A stretch of 64,000 nucleotides of DNA, taken from positions 186,001-250,000 of the forward strand of contig NZ_FOLQ01000006.1 in assembly GCF_900112365.1 (NCBI RefSeq), read 5' to 3'. This DNA is from Spirosoma endophyticum (lineage in GTDB: Bacteria; Bacteroidota; Bacteroidia; Cytophagales; Spirosomataceae). Each line of letters starts with the position of its first letter. Position 1 is the stretch's first letter. The notes beneath the pieces are model-generated. The model had not been told where the DNA came from, searched no databases, and saw nothing but the letters and a program-made list of their open reading frames with translations. The position numbers and the translations under genes were made by a program. Positions 1-7,253 of this stretch are shown here, one piece after another.

Positions 1-443
1 TCAACAGTAGCGGTTATATTAATACCCGCGCCGTTATATAAGGTTTTATCACGCTTATTGGGACCAAACGTATTTTCCCAAGTACCGCAATAAGCAAAGT
101 TAGGTCCGGCGTATAAACCGACTCTCCAGGGAGACAGACGACGGACCAGAATAAATGTTTGAAAAGTCGTATCACAATCGTCCAGTTCCGCAACATCACT
201 GGCCTGAGCTTTGAAATCGTTTCTACGCAAGGTATCTGTGTAAATTCCTTTACCCAGACGGTAGATGTTTTCGCGCTCGTAGTAACCACTAGGGGCAGTT
301 GTTGACGTACTTTGTTGAACTGTGGCGGGTTGAACCCGGACTGTATCAGCCTGTTGAGCAAGGCCAAGAGTAGGTATTGCAAAACTTAGCAACACGAGTC
401 CAGCCAGCATCCTCATGGGGTGTTGTTGGATAAATGTTCGCAT
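1..443 (-). CDS. Outer-membrane-type protein with signal peptide, 3' end cut by window edge
   Basis: The reading frame opens at 443 and runs off the left edge without a stop, giving 147 codons. The first 30 residues are a signal peptide (hydrophobic LAGLVLLSFAIPTLGLA ending in an Ala-Gln site), so the product is exported. A Gln/Thr/Ser-rich spacer follows, then a stretch with alternating polar and apolar residues (RVGLYAGPNFAYCG) typical of the first strands of an outer membrane beta-barrel. I do not recognise the family. A frame inside it also reads open but lacks a signal peptide and is a shadow. There is nothing upstream to suggest an operon. Confidence 0.75.
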   Translation of the reverse strand, partial: MRTFIQQHPMRMLAGLVLLSFAIPTLGLAQQADTVRVQPATVQQSTSTTAPSGYYERENIYRLGKGIYTDTLRRNDFKAQASDVAELDDCDTTFQTFILVRRLSPWRVGLYAGPNFAYCGTWENTFGPNKRDKTLYNGAGINITATV

Positions 444-1180
444 ATTTATTGAGTTAATTTGACGCAATGTTTCAAAAAATAAAATTTCCTTTTCAGGTAC
501 GGCTGTGGAATTTAGAGAATGATCAGACCACTAAATCAGTGGTTTTCACTACAACTAGCCAGTCTACGATCTACTTTTCAGTCTGCAAGCAGTCCTTAGA
601 TGTACTTATGACTAATTTTTTAAACAAATGTTTCTTCTGGCTTCGTATTAATTTTTCAAGACATCAGCCAGAAAATGACCTTTCTCATAAAAATACAGTC
701 AACGAATGTGACTGGCCGCACAGATCACCTTACACATGATCCATTAATTCACGATTTTTCTGCAATGTTAAGACTGAATTGCAAAAGTCAACCTATTCTT
801 TCAATATTTTTTCAATGCCTTATGCCAAATAACCTAAGCGAGCTCGGGTCATATTTGTCTTTTAGTAATAAGGGTATCGAAAGGCCATTGGACTTTTTCC
901 ATAGTGGGGTAACGTTTCGTTCAAACCTGTCAGAAGTAGTATCTTTGGTCAATAATAGCAATAATAAGGTGATAAAAAAACAATTCTGGTTTTCATGCTC
1001 AAACAAAGGGCATATTTCTGTTTTTTCTTATCAAGCAGACTCTGACAGGCATTAAAAAGTTGGATTTCATAAGAAATAAAACTTAGAAAGAATCATTTAC
1101 TTAGGATCTGGCTTACCTGTATACGATAATTTAAGGCTTTCGTAATGTGCATCCCTTGGTAGCATGATTCTTCATGGACG
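444..1180. other. Long AT-rich intergenic region, no convincing gene
   Basis: About 740 bases lie between the divergent-facing gene at 443 and the stop of the thioesterase at 1181. Several open frames exist on both strands, but their translations are low-complexity, rich in Ser/Asn/Phe and like no protein I know. A sequence TATCTTTG at 940-947 matches the Bacteroidota -7 consensus TAnnTTTG, so an unannotated transcript is possible. I see no terminator, tRNA or repeat. Confidence 0.5.
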
Positions 1181-1639
1181 TTAAAATGGTAGTTTCACCG
1201 ACGTCTGTATCAGATTCGTTGCGCACTTAACAATTATTTTACTATCTGCAGCGATAATACGTCCCTCGCAGTGAACGATATTTTTTCCCTCCCTTGTAAG
1301 CTCAGCTACGGCCGTCACTACCTCGCCCAACCGAGCTGCATGCAAAAAGTCGATAGTAAGGTTAATAGATGTATAGGCAAACTCGCGCCCAAGTGTAAAT
1401 ACCATCGCCCCAATCAAATCGTCCAGAATTGCAGTTGCAGCTCCCCCGTGAAGTACGCCCGCTGGATTTGTCATATCCTCACGAACGGTAAAATCAGCCA
1501 CTAATCGTCCGTAATCCGCAGCCCGAATAGTCCCATTGAGCCAGCGCCCCAGCGGAGAGATGCTATTACTCATAGATTGGCCAATCTGGGACTGGAAGAA
1601 ATCTAGGCGTTGATTCGTAGCATTGTTCATAGGCAACAA
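1181..1639 (-). CDS. PaaI-family hotdog thioesterase
   Basis: A 152-residue protein, the usual length of the PaaI/YigI-type hotdog thioesterases that hydrolyse acyl-CoA thioesters in the cytoplasm. The family signature is visible as NPAGVLHGGAATAILDD (about residues 58-74), where HGG and the following Asp line the active site, and the C-terminal half has the expected beta-rich pattern. A second Met four residues in (at 1630) is an equally good start. It stands alone, facing away from the ComA-family gene at 1760. The substrate cannot be told from sequence. Confidence 0.85.
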   Translation of the reverse strand: MLPMNNATNQRLDFFQSQIGQSMSNSISPLGRWLNGTIRAADYGRLVADFTVREDMTNPAGVLHGGAATAILDDLIGAMVFTLGREFAYTSINLTIDFLHAARLGEVVTAVAELTREGKNIVHCEGRIIAADSKIIVKCATNLIQTSVKLPF

Positions 1640-1759
1640 AAATAGTATTAAACTAAGCTATAAGCCCAAAGGACGCTATTATTTGTGGACTTTCTTGTGA
1701 GATTTTCAAGACTTATACTACTTTTGAACGATTTTTATGCGCCTATTTGATTATTTCAA

Positions 1760-2521
1760 ATGAATTATACACTTACACAGTTACCCGACCGTACCGAAAA
1801 GCCCCGCCAGAGTGGATTGACAATGGTAATGGACAAAGGGTTAAGTCTACGCGAGGTGGAAGACTTTTTGTCCACCTCTGCTGGCCATTCAGACATAGTT
1901 AAATTGGGTTGGGCAACATCATTTGTCACACCAAATCTGAAAGATAAAATAGCCATTTATCAGTCGGCAGGTATTCCTGTTTACTTTGGTGGGACATTAT
2001 TCGAAGCGTTCGTAGTACGTAATCAGTTCGATGAATATCGAAAACTGTTAGACAAATATGGTCTGGAGCATGCTGAAGTGTCAGATGGTTCAATCGACAT
2101 GAACCAGGACGATAAATGTAACTACATACGTACGTTGGCAACTCAGGTAACTGTATTGTCGGAAGTGGGCTCGAAGGACGAAGCAAAAATTATTCCGCCT
2201 TACAAGTGGATTCAATTGATGAAGTCCGAATTACAGGCGGGTGCCTGGAAAGTGATTGGCGAAGCGCGCGAAGGCGGCACAGTTGGCTTGTTTCGGGCAA
2301 GTGGCGAAGTCCGACAGGGGCTGGTTGAAGAAATTCTGACGCAGGTTCCGTTCGAAAGCATTTTATGGGAAGCCCCCCAAAAAGAACAGCAGGTGTGGTT
2401 TGTTAAGCTCCTTGGTGCTAATGTTAACCTTGGCAATATTGCTCCTCACGAAGTTATCCCTCTGGAAACCATCCGGTTAGGCTTACGCGGTGATACGTTC
2501 TCTCACTTTTTAGATAAATAG
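1760..2521 (+). CDS. comA: Phosphosulfolactate synthase family protein (ComA)
   Basis: A 253-residue TIM-barrel protein. The family adds sulfite to phosphoenolpyruvate to make (2R)-phospho-3-sulfolactate, the first step of coenzyme M synthesis in methanogens. The family motifs appear in order: KPRQSGLT with DKG, SDIVKLGWATS, GGTLFE, EVSDG, EVGSKD, EAREGG, WEAPQKEQQ and LGLRGDT. Length fits the family. Coenzyme M is not expected in a Cytophagales bacterium, so the physiological role is open; a link to sulfonate or sulfonolipid metabolism is only inference. No partner gene (comB, comC) lies nearby. Confidence 0.85.
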   Translation: MNYTLTQLPDRTEKPRQSGLTMVMDKGLSLREVEDFLSTSAGHSDIVKLGWATSFVTPNLKDKIAIYQSAGIPVYFGGTLFEAFVVRNQFDEYRKLLDKYGLEHAEVSDGSIDMNQDDKCNYIRTLATQVTVLSEVGSKDEAKIIPPYKWIQLMKSELQAGAWKVIGEAREGGTVGLFRASGEVRQGLVEEILTQVPFESILWEAPQKEQQVWFVKLLGANVNLGNIAPHEVIPLETIRLGLRGDTFSHFLDK

Positions 2522-2610
2522 ACACTAGCCAGCAGTGGTCAGTCATTAGTCGGTAGTCGTAGACGCCTATCTTCTATGACCCCAATGACTGTTGACTGAC
2601 AACTTATTTT
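2522..2610. repeat. Intergenic imperfect dyad made of GTC/GAC-type words
   Basis: Between comA and the DedA gene, short words such as GTCAGTCATTAGTC on the left are answered by AATGACTGTTGACTGAC on the right, giving an imperfect hairpin. Similar dyads with different detailed sequence occur at several other gene borders in this window (34.1, 34.4, 35.9, 37.9 and 53.4 kb). Confidence 0.5.
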
Positions 2611-3255
2611 ATGGAAATCCTCAAATCGCTACTTGATTTTTTGCTACATCTGGATCGTTATCTTGATCTGTGGGCCAACGAATACGGTGTACTCCTATAC
2701 GCTATTTTATTTCTGATTGTTTTTACCGAAACAGGTTTGATTGTTATGCCATTGCTGCCCGGCGATTCGCTGCTGTTTGCTGCTGGTGCTCTGGCTGCCC
2801 GACCAACAAATGAGTTAAGTGTCTGGGCTATTATTCCACTGCTCATTGGCGCGGCATTACTGGGGGATAACGTCAACTATTTCGTCGGTAAATTTTTGGG
2901 AAGCCAGATTAAATCACGGGAACGTATCTTGTTCTTCAAACGTGAATACATTGCCGAAACAGAAAAATTCTATGCCAAATATGGTGGCCGGACTGTAATT
3001 ATTGCCAGATTTATTCCTATCGTACGGACAATTGCTCCTTTCGTAGCTGGGGCTGGTAGCATGACCTATGGTACCTATATCAAATTCTGTATCATGGGGG
3101 CAGTGCTATGGGTAACTAGTATTTCGCTATTAGGCTACTTTTTTGGCAATATTTCGTTTGTCCAGAAGAATTTCGAACTGGTTGTTTTCGGAATCGTTGG
3201 CCTTTCAGTGTTACCTATCGTGTTTGAGTTCATTAAAAAGCGTTCCTCTAAATAG
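2611..3255 (+). CDS. DedA-family membrane protein (VTT domain)
   Basis: A 214-residue inner-membrane protein of the DedA/VTT family, which is implicated in lipid carrier (undecaprenyl phosphate) or phospholipid flipping and in membrane homeostasis. The hallmark ETGLIVMPLLPGDSLLF segment (about residues 41-57) includes the conserved Glu, Pro and Gly-Asp. A second family segment is seen in YGGRTVIIARFIPIVRTIAPFVAGAG (about 124-149) with its conserved Arg residues. Four or more hydrophobic segments are present. It follows comA by 89 bases on the same strand. Confidence 0.88.
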   Translation: MEILKSLLDFLLHLDRYLDLWANEYGVLLYAILFLIVFTETGLIVMPLLPGDSLLFAAGALAARPTNELSVWAIIPLLIGAALLGDNVNYFVGKFLGSQIKSRERILFFKREYIAETEKFYAKYGGRTVIIARFIPIVRTIAPFVAGAGSMTYGTYIKFCIMGAVLWVTSISLLGYFFGNISFVQKNFELVVFGIVGLSVLPIVFEFIKKRSSK

Positions 3256-3344
3256 AGACCATCAGGTAAATTCTTAAGTATAATGAGATTACTATGCCAC
3301 GGCTAGAAAGCTGTGGCATAGGCATTTTTAATCCTATCCTTATC

Positions 3345-4088
3345 ATGAAACGTTACGGCCTTATCGGCTTTCCACTTACTCATTCCTTTTCGCAACGGTA
3401 CTTTACCGAAAAATTTGCTCGTGAAGGCATTAGCGACAGTCGCTACGATTTGTTCGAGCTACCCAACATCACAGCCTTGCCAGACTTATTGAAATTGCCT
3501 GGCCTGCGCGGCTTGAATGTTACAATTCCCCACAAGCTAGTTGTTTTGCCTTACGTAGATCGCCTGGATGCATCGGCAGAAAAAATTGGCGCGGTGAACG
3601 TAATTAAATTCGAGTCGGACAGTTCGCTAACGGGATACAACTCAGATTACTACGGGTTCCGACAATCTTTAACCAATTGGCTGAATTTGCTTCAGCGCAC
3701 ACCTCATGAGCTACAAGCGTTAGTATTAGGTACGGGCGGAGCGTCAAAGGCTGTTACGGTGGCACTAGCCGATTTAGGCATCGCGTATAAATTCGTATCG
3801 CGCACGAAGACCGACAATGCATTAACCTACGACGATTTATCGGCGGGTCTGGGAGATTATCATTTAATTATCAATGGTTCGCCGGTTGGTACATACCCAC
3901 ACATTGACGAAGCACCTGCCCTCCCCTATCACCTGCTTACCCATCATCATTTGCTCTACGATCTGGTGTATAATCCCATAGAGACAAAGTTCATGCAACT
4001 CGGCCGAGAACGCGGAGCGGCCACGCATAACGGCCTGCGAATGTTGGAATTACAGGCAGAAAAAGCCTGGGAAATCTGGCAAGGGTAA
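3345..4088 (+). CDS. aroE: Shikimate dehydrogenase
   Basis: Reduces 3-dehydroshikimate to shikimate with NADPH in aromatic amino acid synthesis. The start at 3345 gives MKRYGLIGFPLTHSFSQ, the usual N-terminus with the shikimate-binding serines; an in-frame Met at 3294 would add 17 residues without family similarity. The catalytic Lys lies in the TIPHK motif (K64), the Asp is in GYNSDYYGF, and a nucleotide-binding loop is seen in VLGTGGASKAV. The length of 247 residues is slightly short for the family (about 270) but all motifs are there. Confidence 0.92.
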   Translation: MKRYGLIGFPLTHSFSQRYFTEKFAREGISDSRYDLFELPNITALPDLLKLPGLRGLNVTIPHKLVVLPYVDRLDASAEKIGAVNVIKFESDSSLTGYNSDYYGFRQSLTNWLNLLQRTPHELQALVLGTGGASKAVTVALADLGIAYKFVSRTKTDNALTYDDLSAGLGDYHLIINGSPVGTYPHIDEAPALPYHLLTHHHLLYDLVYNPIETKFMQLGRERGAATHNGLRMLELQAEKAWEIWQG

Positions 4089-4127
4089 ACTATGGCTAAC
4101 GACATCTTTTAACCTAAATGTATTCTT

Positions 4128-4412
4128 ATGCCCTTACTAGTTTTTGCTACTATCACGGCCCGCCCCGGTGCCGAAGCTAATCTTAAAACCAGCTTACTTG
4201 AATTGGTCGAACAGGTACGTACTGAAGAGGCCTGCCAGCTCTATGAATTGTATCAAAGTGCAGAACACCCTGAGCGTTTTATTATGCACGAACGCTGGGA
4301 CAATGAAGCGGGTTTGCTGGCACACGACCAGATGCCTCACATGAAAGCCTTTGGTGAACAGGCGAAAGATTGGCTAGCAGGACCAGCGGAATTGACGAAA
4401 GTAAACCTATGA
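4128..4412 (+). CDS. Antibiotic biosynthesis monooxygenase (ABM) family protein, YgiN-like
   Basis: A 94-residue protein with the ferredoxin-like ABM fold pattern: an N-terminal strand LLVFATITARPG, a helix SLLELVEQVRTEEACQLYELYQS, the typical PERFIMHERWDNEAGLLAHDQMPHMKAF segment, and a short C-terminal strand. Members are small cofactor-free monooxygenases acting on quinols or polyketides, or have unknown roles. It follows aroE by 39 bases on the same strand and may be cotranscribed. Confidence 0.85.
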   Translation: MPLLVFATITARPGAEANLKTSLLELVEQVRTEEACQLYELYQSAEHPERFIMHERWDNEAGLLAHDQMPHMKAFGEQAKDWLAGPAELTKVNL

Positions 4413-4453
4413 ACGAGACGTAACATTGCCCTCAGAACTGTGCTAGCTTAGAC

Positions 4454-5227
4454 TTATAGGCAAATATCGTTCAATCGATTTTCATCCATAACAAATACGT
4501 TGAAATCGACTTGTCCCCGAATACCCTTTACCCAGCCACTCGGGTTATGTTGCCAGAGGTAAAGTTTATCGGCATTATAGCTACGAAGATGCTTGGTTGA
4601 ATAGTCGGCAATCCAGAGTGGATAGTCGTCCAGATTCCGCTTGATATATCGCTTGTAAAGGTTACCGTTTGTGTAAATAATCGGCCGAACCTGATAGTGT
4701 TTTTCTACGGTTTCGAGCCACAAGCGGAGTCCGTTAACAATCGTTTCGTCAGACTGTCCGTTTATTACTTCAAAGTCAACAACCGGCGCAAAATCACCCG
4801 CCCTGAGATCCACATGCTTAATGAAATTATCAGCTTGTTTAATGGGGTCTCGGGTAGGGTGATAGAAATGGTACGCTCCCCGTCGTAGGTTAGATTTTTT
4901 AGCTTCACTCCAGTTTTTATCAAAATGCTTGTCGGCCAACGTAGCGCCCTCGGTGGCTTTGATGAATACGAACTGTAATCGAACACCATCAGCTTCCATT
5001 TGACGGACGCGTGCCCAGTTAATGCGGTCGTTGTGACGCGATACATCGATTCCATGAATGGTATAGTGCATAGGCAACTTAATGCCAAACGCCTGCACAA
5101 ACCGCCAATCCATGTCCGCTGGTCGACGGGAGAGAACGGCCCAAATACCTGCTACTAAGATCAATAATGCCGCAATCCATAAACCATATTGCCGAAAAAT
5201 GAGGTTGACTAGAACGCGTGTTTTCAT
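4454..5227 (-). CDS. GH25 family lysozyme, membrane anchored
   Basis: A 257-residue protein that should cut the beta-1,4 bond between MurNAc and GlcNAc in peptidoglycan. One N-terminal membrane helix (about residues 15-33) anchors it in the inner membrane with the enzyme in the periplasm. The GH25 residues are visible: HGIDVSRHN (D61) and the catalytic pair in VVDFEV (D151, E153), then WIADYS and LWQH near the end. The frame stays open to 5317, but that extension would cross the terminator hairpin of the upstream gene, so the start at 5227 is preferred. Confidence 0.88.
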   Translation of the reverse strand: MKTRVLVNLIFRQYGLWIAALLILVAGIWAVLSRRPADMDWRFVQAFGIKLPMHYTIHGIDVSRHNDRINWARVRQMEADGVRLQFVFIKATEGATLADKHFDKNWSEAKKSNLRRGAYHFYHPTRDPIKQADNFIKHVDLRAGDFAPVVDFEVINGQSDETIVNGLRLWLETVEKHYQVRPIIYTNGNLYKRYIKRNLDDYPLWIADYSTKHLRSYNADKLYLWQHNPSGWVKGIRGQVDFNVFVMDENRLNDICL

Positions 5228-5282
5228 GCAGGAACTTAAATGCCAGCCCGAAATTAAAGGTTTACCTTCGAATACAACCAAC

Positions 5283-5313
5283 AAAAAAAGCCCTTTGCGT
5301 TTACAAGGGGCTT
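5283..5313 (-). terminator. Rho-independent terminator of the 81-residue gene
   Basis: Read on the minus strand, a roughly 10-bp hairpin (AAGCCCCTTG against CAAAGGGCTT, one G-T pair) is followed by a run of seven T. It lies 27 bases beyond the stop codon of the gene ending at 5340. Confidence 0.8.
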
Positions 5314-5339
5314 CCATTAATTAATTTGCCACACTATAC

Positions 5340-5585
5340 CTAATCGTGACCTTCTAGCTTAACCAGCTTATTATAAAGGCCAAGTAGTAGAAAAGGAGCT
5401 GCCCATTGGCCAATAAATAAGCTCCGATCACGATCACCTTGTGCCTGTAGATACAATGAAACGCCCATTGATCCTAAGGCAGCCCATAAGAAAATATCAG
5501 AAGGCAGTTTAGCTGTCTGTTCTTCGATAGCCGTAGCGACCGGCCCTTCTTTGTGTTCTGGATTATCGTTTGTTTGCTTTGCCAT
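5340..5585 (-). CDS. Small membrane protein of unknown function
   Basis: An 81-residue protein. The first 28 residues are polar and acidic, followed by two hydrophobic segments (about residues 31-47 and 58-72), so it is probably a two-helix inner-membrane protein. I do not recognise the family. It has its own terminator downstream and a strong inverted repeat upstream, so it appears to be a single-gene transcript, which supports it as a real gene despite its size. Confidence 0.65.
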   Translation of the reverse strand: MAKQTNDNPEHKEGPVATAIEEQTAKLPSDIFLWAALGSMGVSLYLQAQGDRDRSLFIGQWAAPFLLLGLYNKLVKLEGHD

Positions 5586-5640
5586 AACGCGTCGTTCGTT
5601 TATATGATAACGCAGCGTTAACGACGTAATGAATTGTAAA

Positions 5641-5713
5641 GTTTTAAAATTGTAGGATTACAAAGCAACCGGACAGGCACAAAGCAAATTTATAATCCTA
5701 CAATTTTAAAAAC
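5641..5713. repeat. Long inverted repeat, 19-bp arms
   Basis: The left arm at 5641-5660 (TTTTAAAATTGTAGGATTA core) is the exact reverse complement of 5693-5711, with about 32 bases between arms. The loop contains CAAAGCAA twice. It sits between the 3' end of the peroxiredoxin gene and the 5' end of the small membrane protein, both on the minus strand. It could terminate the peroxiredoxin transcript or bind a regulator. Confidence 0.7.
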
Positions 5714-5716
5714 GTA

Positions 5717-6352
5717 CTACTTGTTGGGCTGGGGCGTTGTGCGTAGGTAAGGCTTCACAAATGTCACTCCTTTGGGAAACTTAGCTTCCAATTGATCGTT
5801 CGGTACGGCAGGCGTTACAATAACATCATCGCCCTGTTGCCAATCGGCAGGCGTGGCAACCTGATAATCAGCAGTCAATTGAAGGGAATCAATGACACGT
5901 AGTAACTCGTTGAAATTACGTCCCGTCGAGGCTGGGTACGTCAATGTCAGTTTAATTTTTTTATCAGGTCCAATCACAAACACCGAACGTACGGTTGCTT
6001 TCTCGCTCGCGTTAGGATGAATCATATCATAAAGTGTCGCCACAGTCCGGTCAGAATCGGCGATAATTGGGAAGTTAACTTCGCTGCCTGTTACGTCCTT
6101 AATGTCGGGAGTCCAGCGGTTGTGTGAGTCTAGATCATCAACCGATACGGCAATGACCTTTACGTTACGTTTGCCAAACTCATCTTTGAGCAAGGCTGTT
6201 CTGCCTAATTCGGTTGTACAAACAGGTGTGAAGTCGGCAGGATGTGAGAATAGCATTCCCCATGAATTACCTAACCATTCGTGAAAGTGAATGTGGCCCT
6301 GGGTTGTGTCGGCCTCAAAATCGGGGGCAATATCTCCTAAGCGAAGTGACAT
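5717..6352 (-). CDS. 1-Cys peroxiredoxin (Prx6 type)
   Basis: A 211-residue thiol peroxidase that reduces hydrogen peroxide and organic hydroperoxides. The peroxidatic cysteine is in HPADFTPVCTTEL (C45), the signature of the Prx6/AhpC-TSA family. The C-terminal 1-cysPrx domain is present, ending in LEAKFPKGVTFVKPYLRTT. No second cysteine is seen in the protein, which fits a 1-Cys mechanism with reduction by an outside thiol. Bacillithiol could serve, since bshB1 is at 38 kb, but that is inference. Confidence 0.92.
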   Translation of the reverse strand: MSLRLGDIAPDFEADTTQGHIHFHEWLGNSWGMLFSHPADFTPVCTTELGRTALLKDEFGKRNVKVIAVSVDDLDSHNRWTPDIKDVTGSEVNFPIIADSDRTVATLYDMIHPNASEKATVRSVFVIGPDKKIKLTLTYPASTGRNFNELLRVIDSLQLTADYQVATPADWQQGDDVIVTPAVPNDQLEAKFPKGVTFVKPYLRTTPQPNK

Positions 6353-6411
6353 GATTGAGATTGGTTTTATAGTTCACAAAATCTACCTACTAAATATAGT
6401 AAGAGGGGAAT

Positions 6412-6437
6412 GGAAAACCGGCTGCTTGCCGGTTTAT
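6412..6437 (-). terminator. Probable weak terminator of the response regulator gene
   Basis: A perfect 8-bp hairpin, AAACCGGC / GCCGGTTT with a 5-base loop, followed on the minus strand by only four T. It lies 130 bases downstream of the regulator stop codon. Confidence 0.5.
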
Positions 6438-6569
6438 GGAACAAACCTAAAAAAAAGTTACTGAGTTCGCAATCGCAGCTAGACTTAGCTATCAGCGCTT
6501 CTCCTGCTACGTTTGTCTGAACATTCCAGAAATCCGTAGCAGGGCTTATAATCAAAGATGCTGTCGTTT

Positions 6570-7253
6570 TTAAATCAATTTATCCTCGACTGCCATTCTA
6601 ACCAGCTCAGCCGCATTACGTACCTGCAATCGGCGCATCATATTAGCCCGGTGGTTATCAACGGTTCGAACACTAAGCTGTAGCTTTTCGGCGATCTCCC
6701 GGCTACTCATTCCATCGACCAGAAATTGTAATATTTCCTTCTCCTTATTTGATAATTTGGATTGACGTTCGGTACGACCATGACGGCTGCCTTTTTTCAA
6801 TTGCTGCATATAGCCACTCAAAATGATCGAAGCCACTGGCGAACTGTAATACTTCTCCCCTGAAGCAATCGTACGAATCGCTTTAATCATTTCATCTGAC
6901 GACGAATCCTTGAGAATATAGCCATAAGCACCAGCCTCAACCGACTTCAGAATATAATCTTCATTGTTGTGCATCGATAGCATGAGCACCCGCACATTTT
7001 TATATAAGCGTGTTACAATCTGCGTCGTCTGGATGCCCGACATACCGGGCAGCGAAATATCCATCAGAATAAGATCGGGCAACGTACTTGCATCGGACTG
7101 ATGCGCTTTGAGTTTATCGAGAGCCTCTTCGCCATCGTTGGCTTCGTCAATAATTTCTAAGCCATCAGCCTGTTCCAGCAAGAGTCGAATACCGTCACGA
7201 ACGATCGAGTGATCATCCACCAGCATTAATTTAGTAGGAGTCATGGTAAGCAA
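6570..7253 (-). CDS. NarL/FixJ-type response regulator
   Basis: A 227-residue DNA-binding regulator. The receiver domain carries LVDDH near the start, the phosphorylated Asp in LILMDISLPG (D65) and the Lys in ILKDSS. A LuxR-type helix-turn-helix follows at about 165-225 (LSNKEKEILQFLVDGMSSREIAEKL, then VRTVDNHRANMMRRL). The gene overlaps the upstream histidine kinase by 23 bases, or 14 if translation begins at the Met at 7244, so the two form an operon and surely work together. Targets are unknown. Confidence 0.92.
   Translation of the reverse strand: MLTMTPTKLMLVDDHSIVRDGIRLLLEQADGLEIIDEANDGEEALDKLKAHQSDASTLPDLILMDISLPGMSGIQTTQIVTRLYKNVRVLMLSMHNNEDYILKSVEAGAYGYILKDSSSDEMIKAIRTIASGEKYYSSPVASIILSGYMQQLKKGSRHGRTERQSKLSNKEKEILQFLVDGMSSREIAEKLQLSVRTVDNHRANMMRRLQVRNAAELVRMAVEDKLI

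Noticed and set aside
467..1055. Overlapping open frames of 64-126 codons on both strands
   Set aside because: Translations are Ser/Asn/Phe-rich without domain or signal pattern, have no good ribosome site, and lie in AT-rich intergenic DNA where such frames arise by chance.
5717..6352. 2-Cys AhpC
   Set aside because: Only the peroxidatic Cys45 is present and the C-terminal part is of the Prx6 type.
6367..6555. A 62-codon frame between the peroxiredoxin and the response regulator
   Set aside because: It overlaps the peroxiredoxin leader and the regulator's terminator-like hairpin and has no protein-like pattern.
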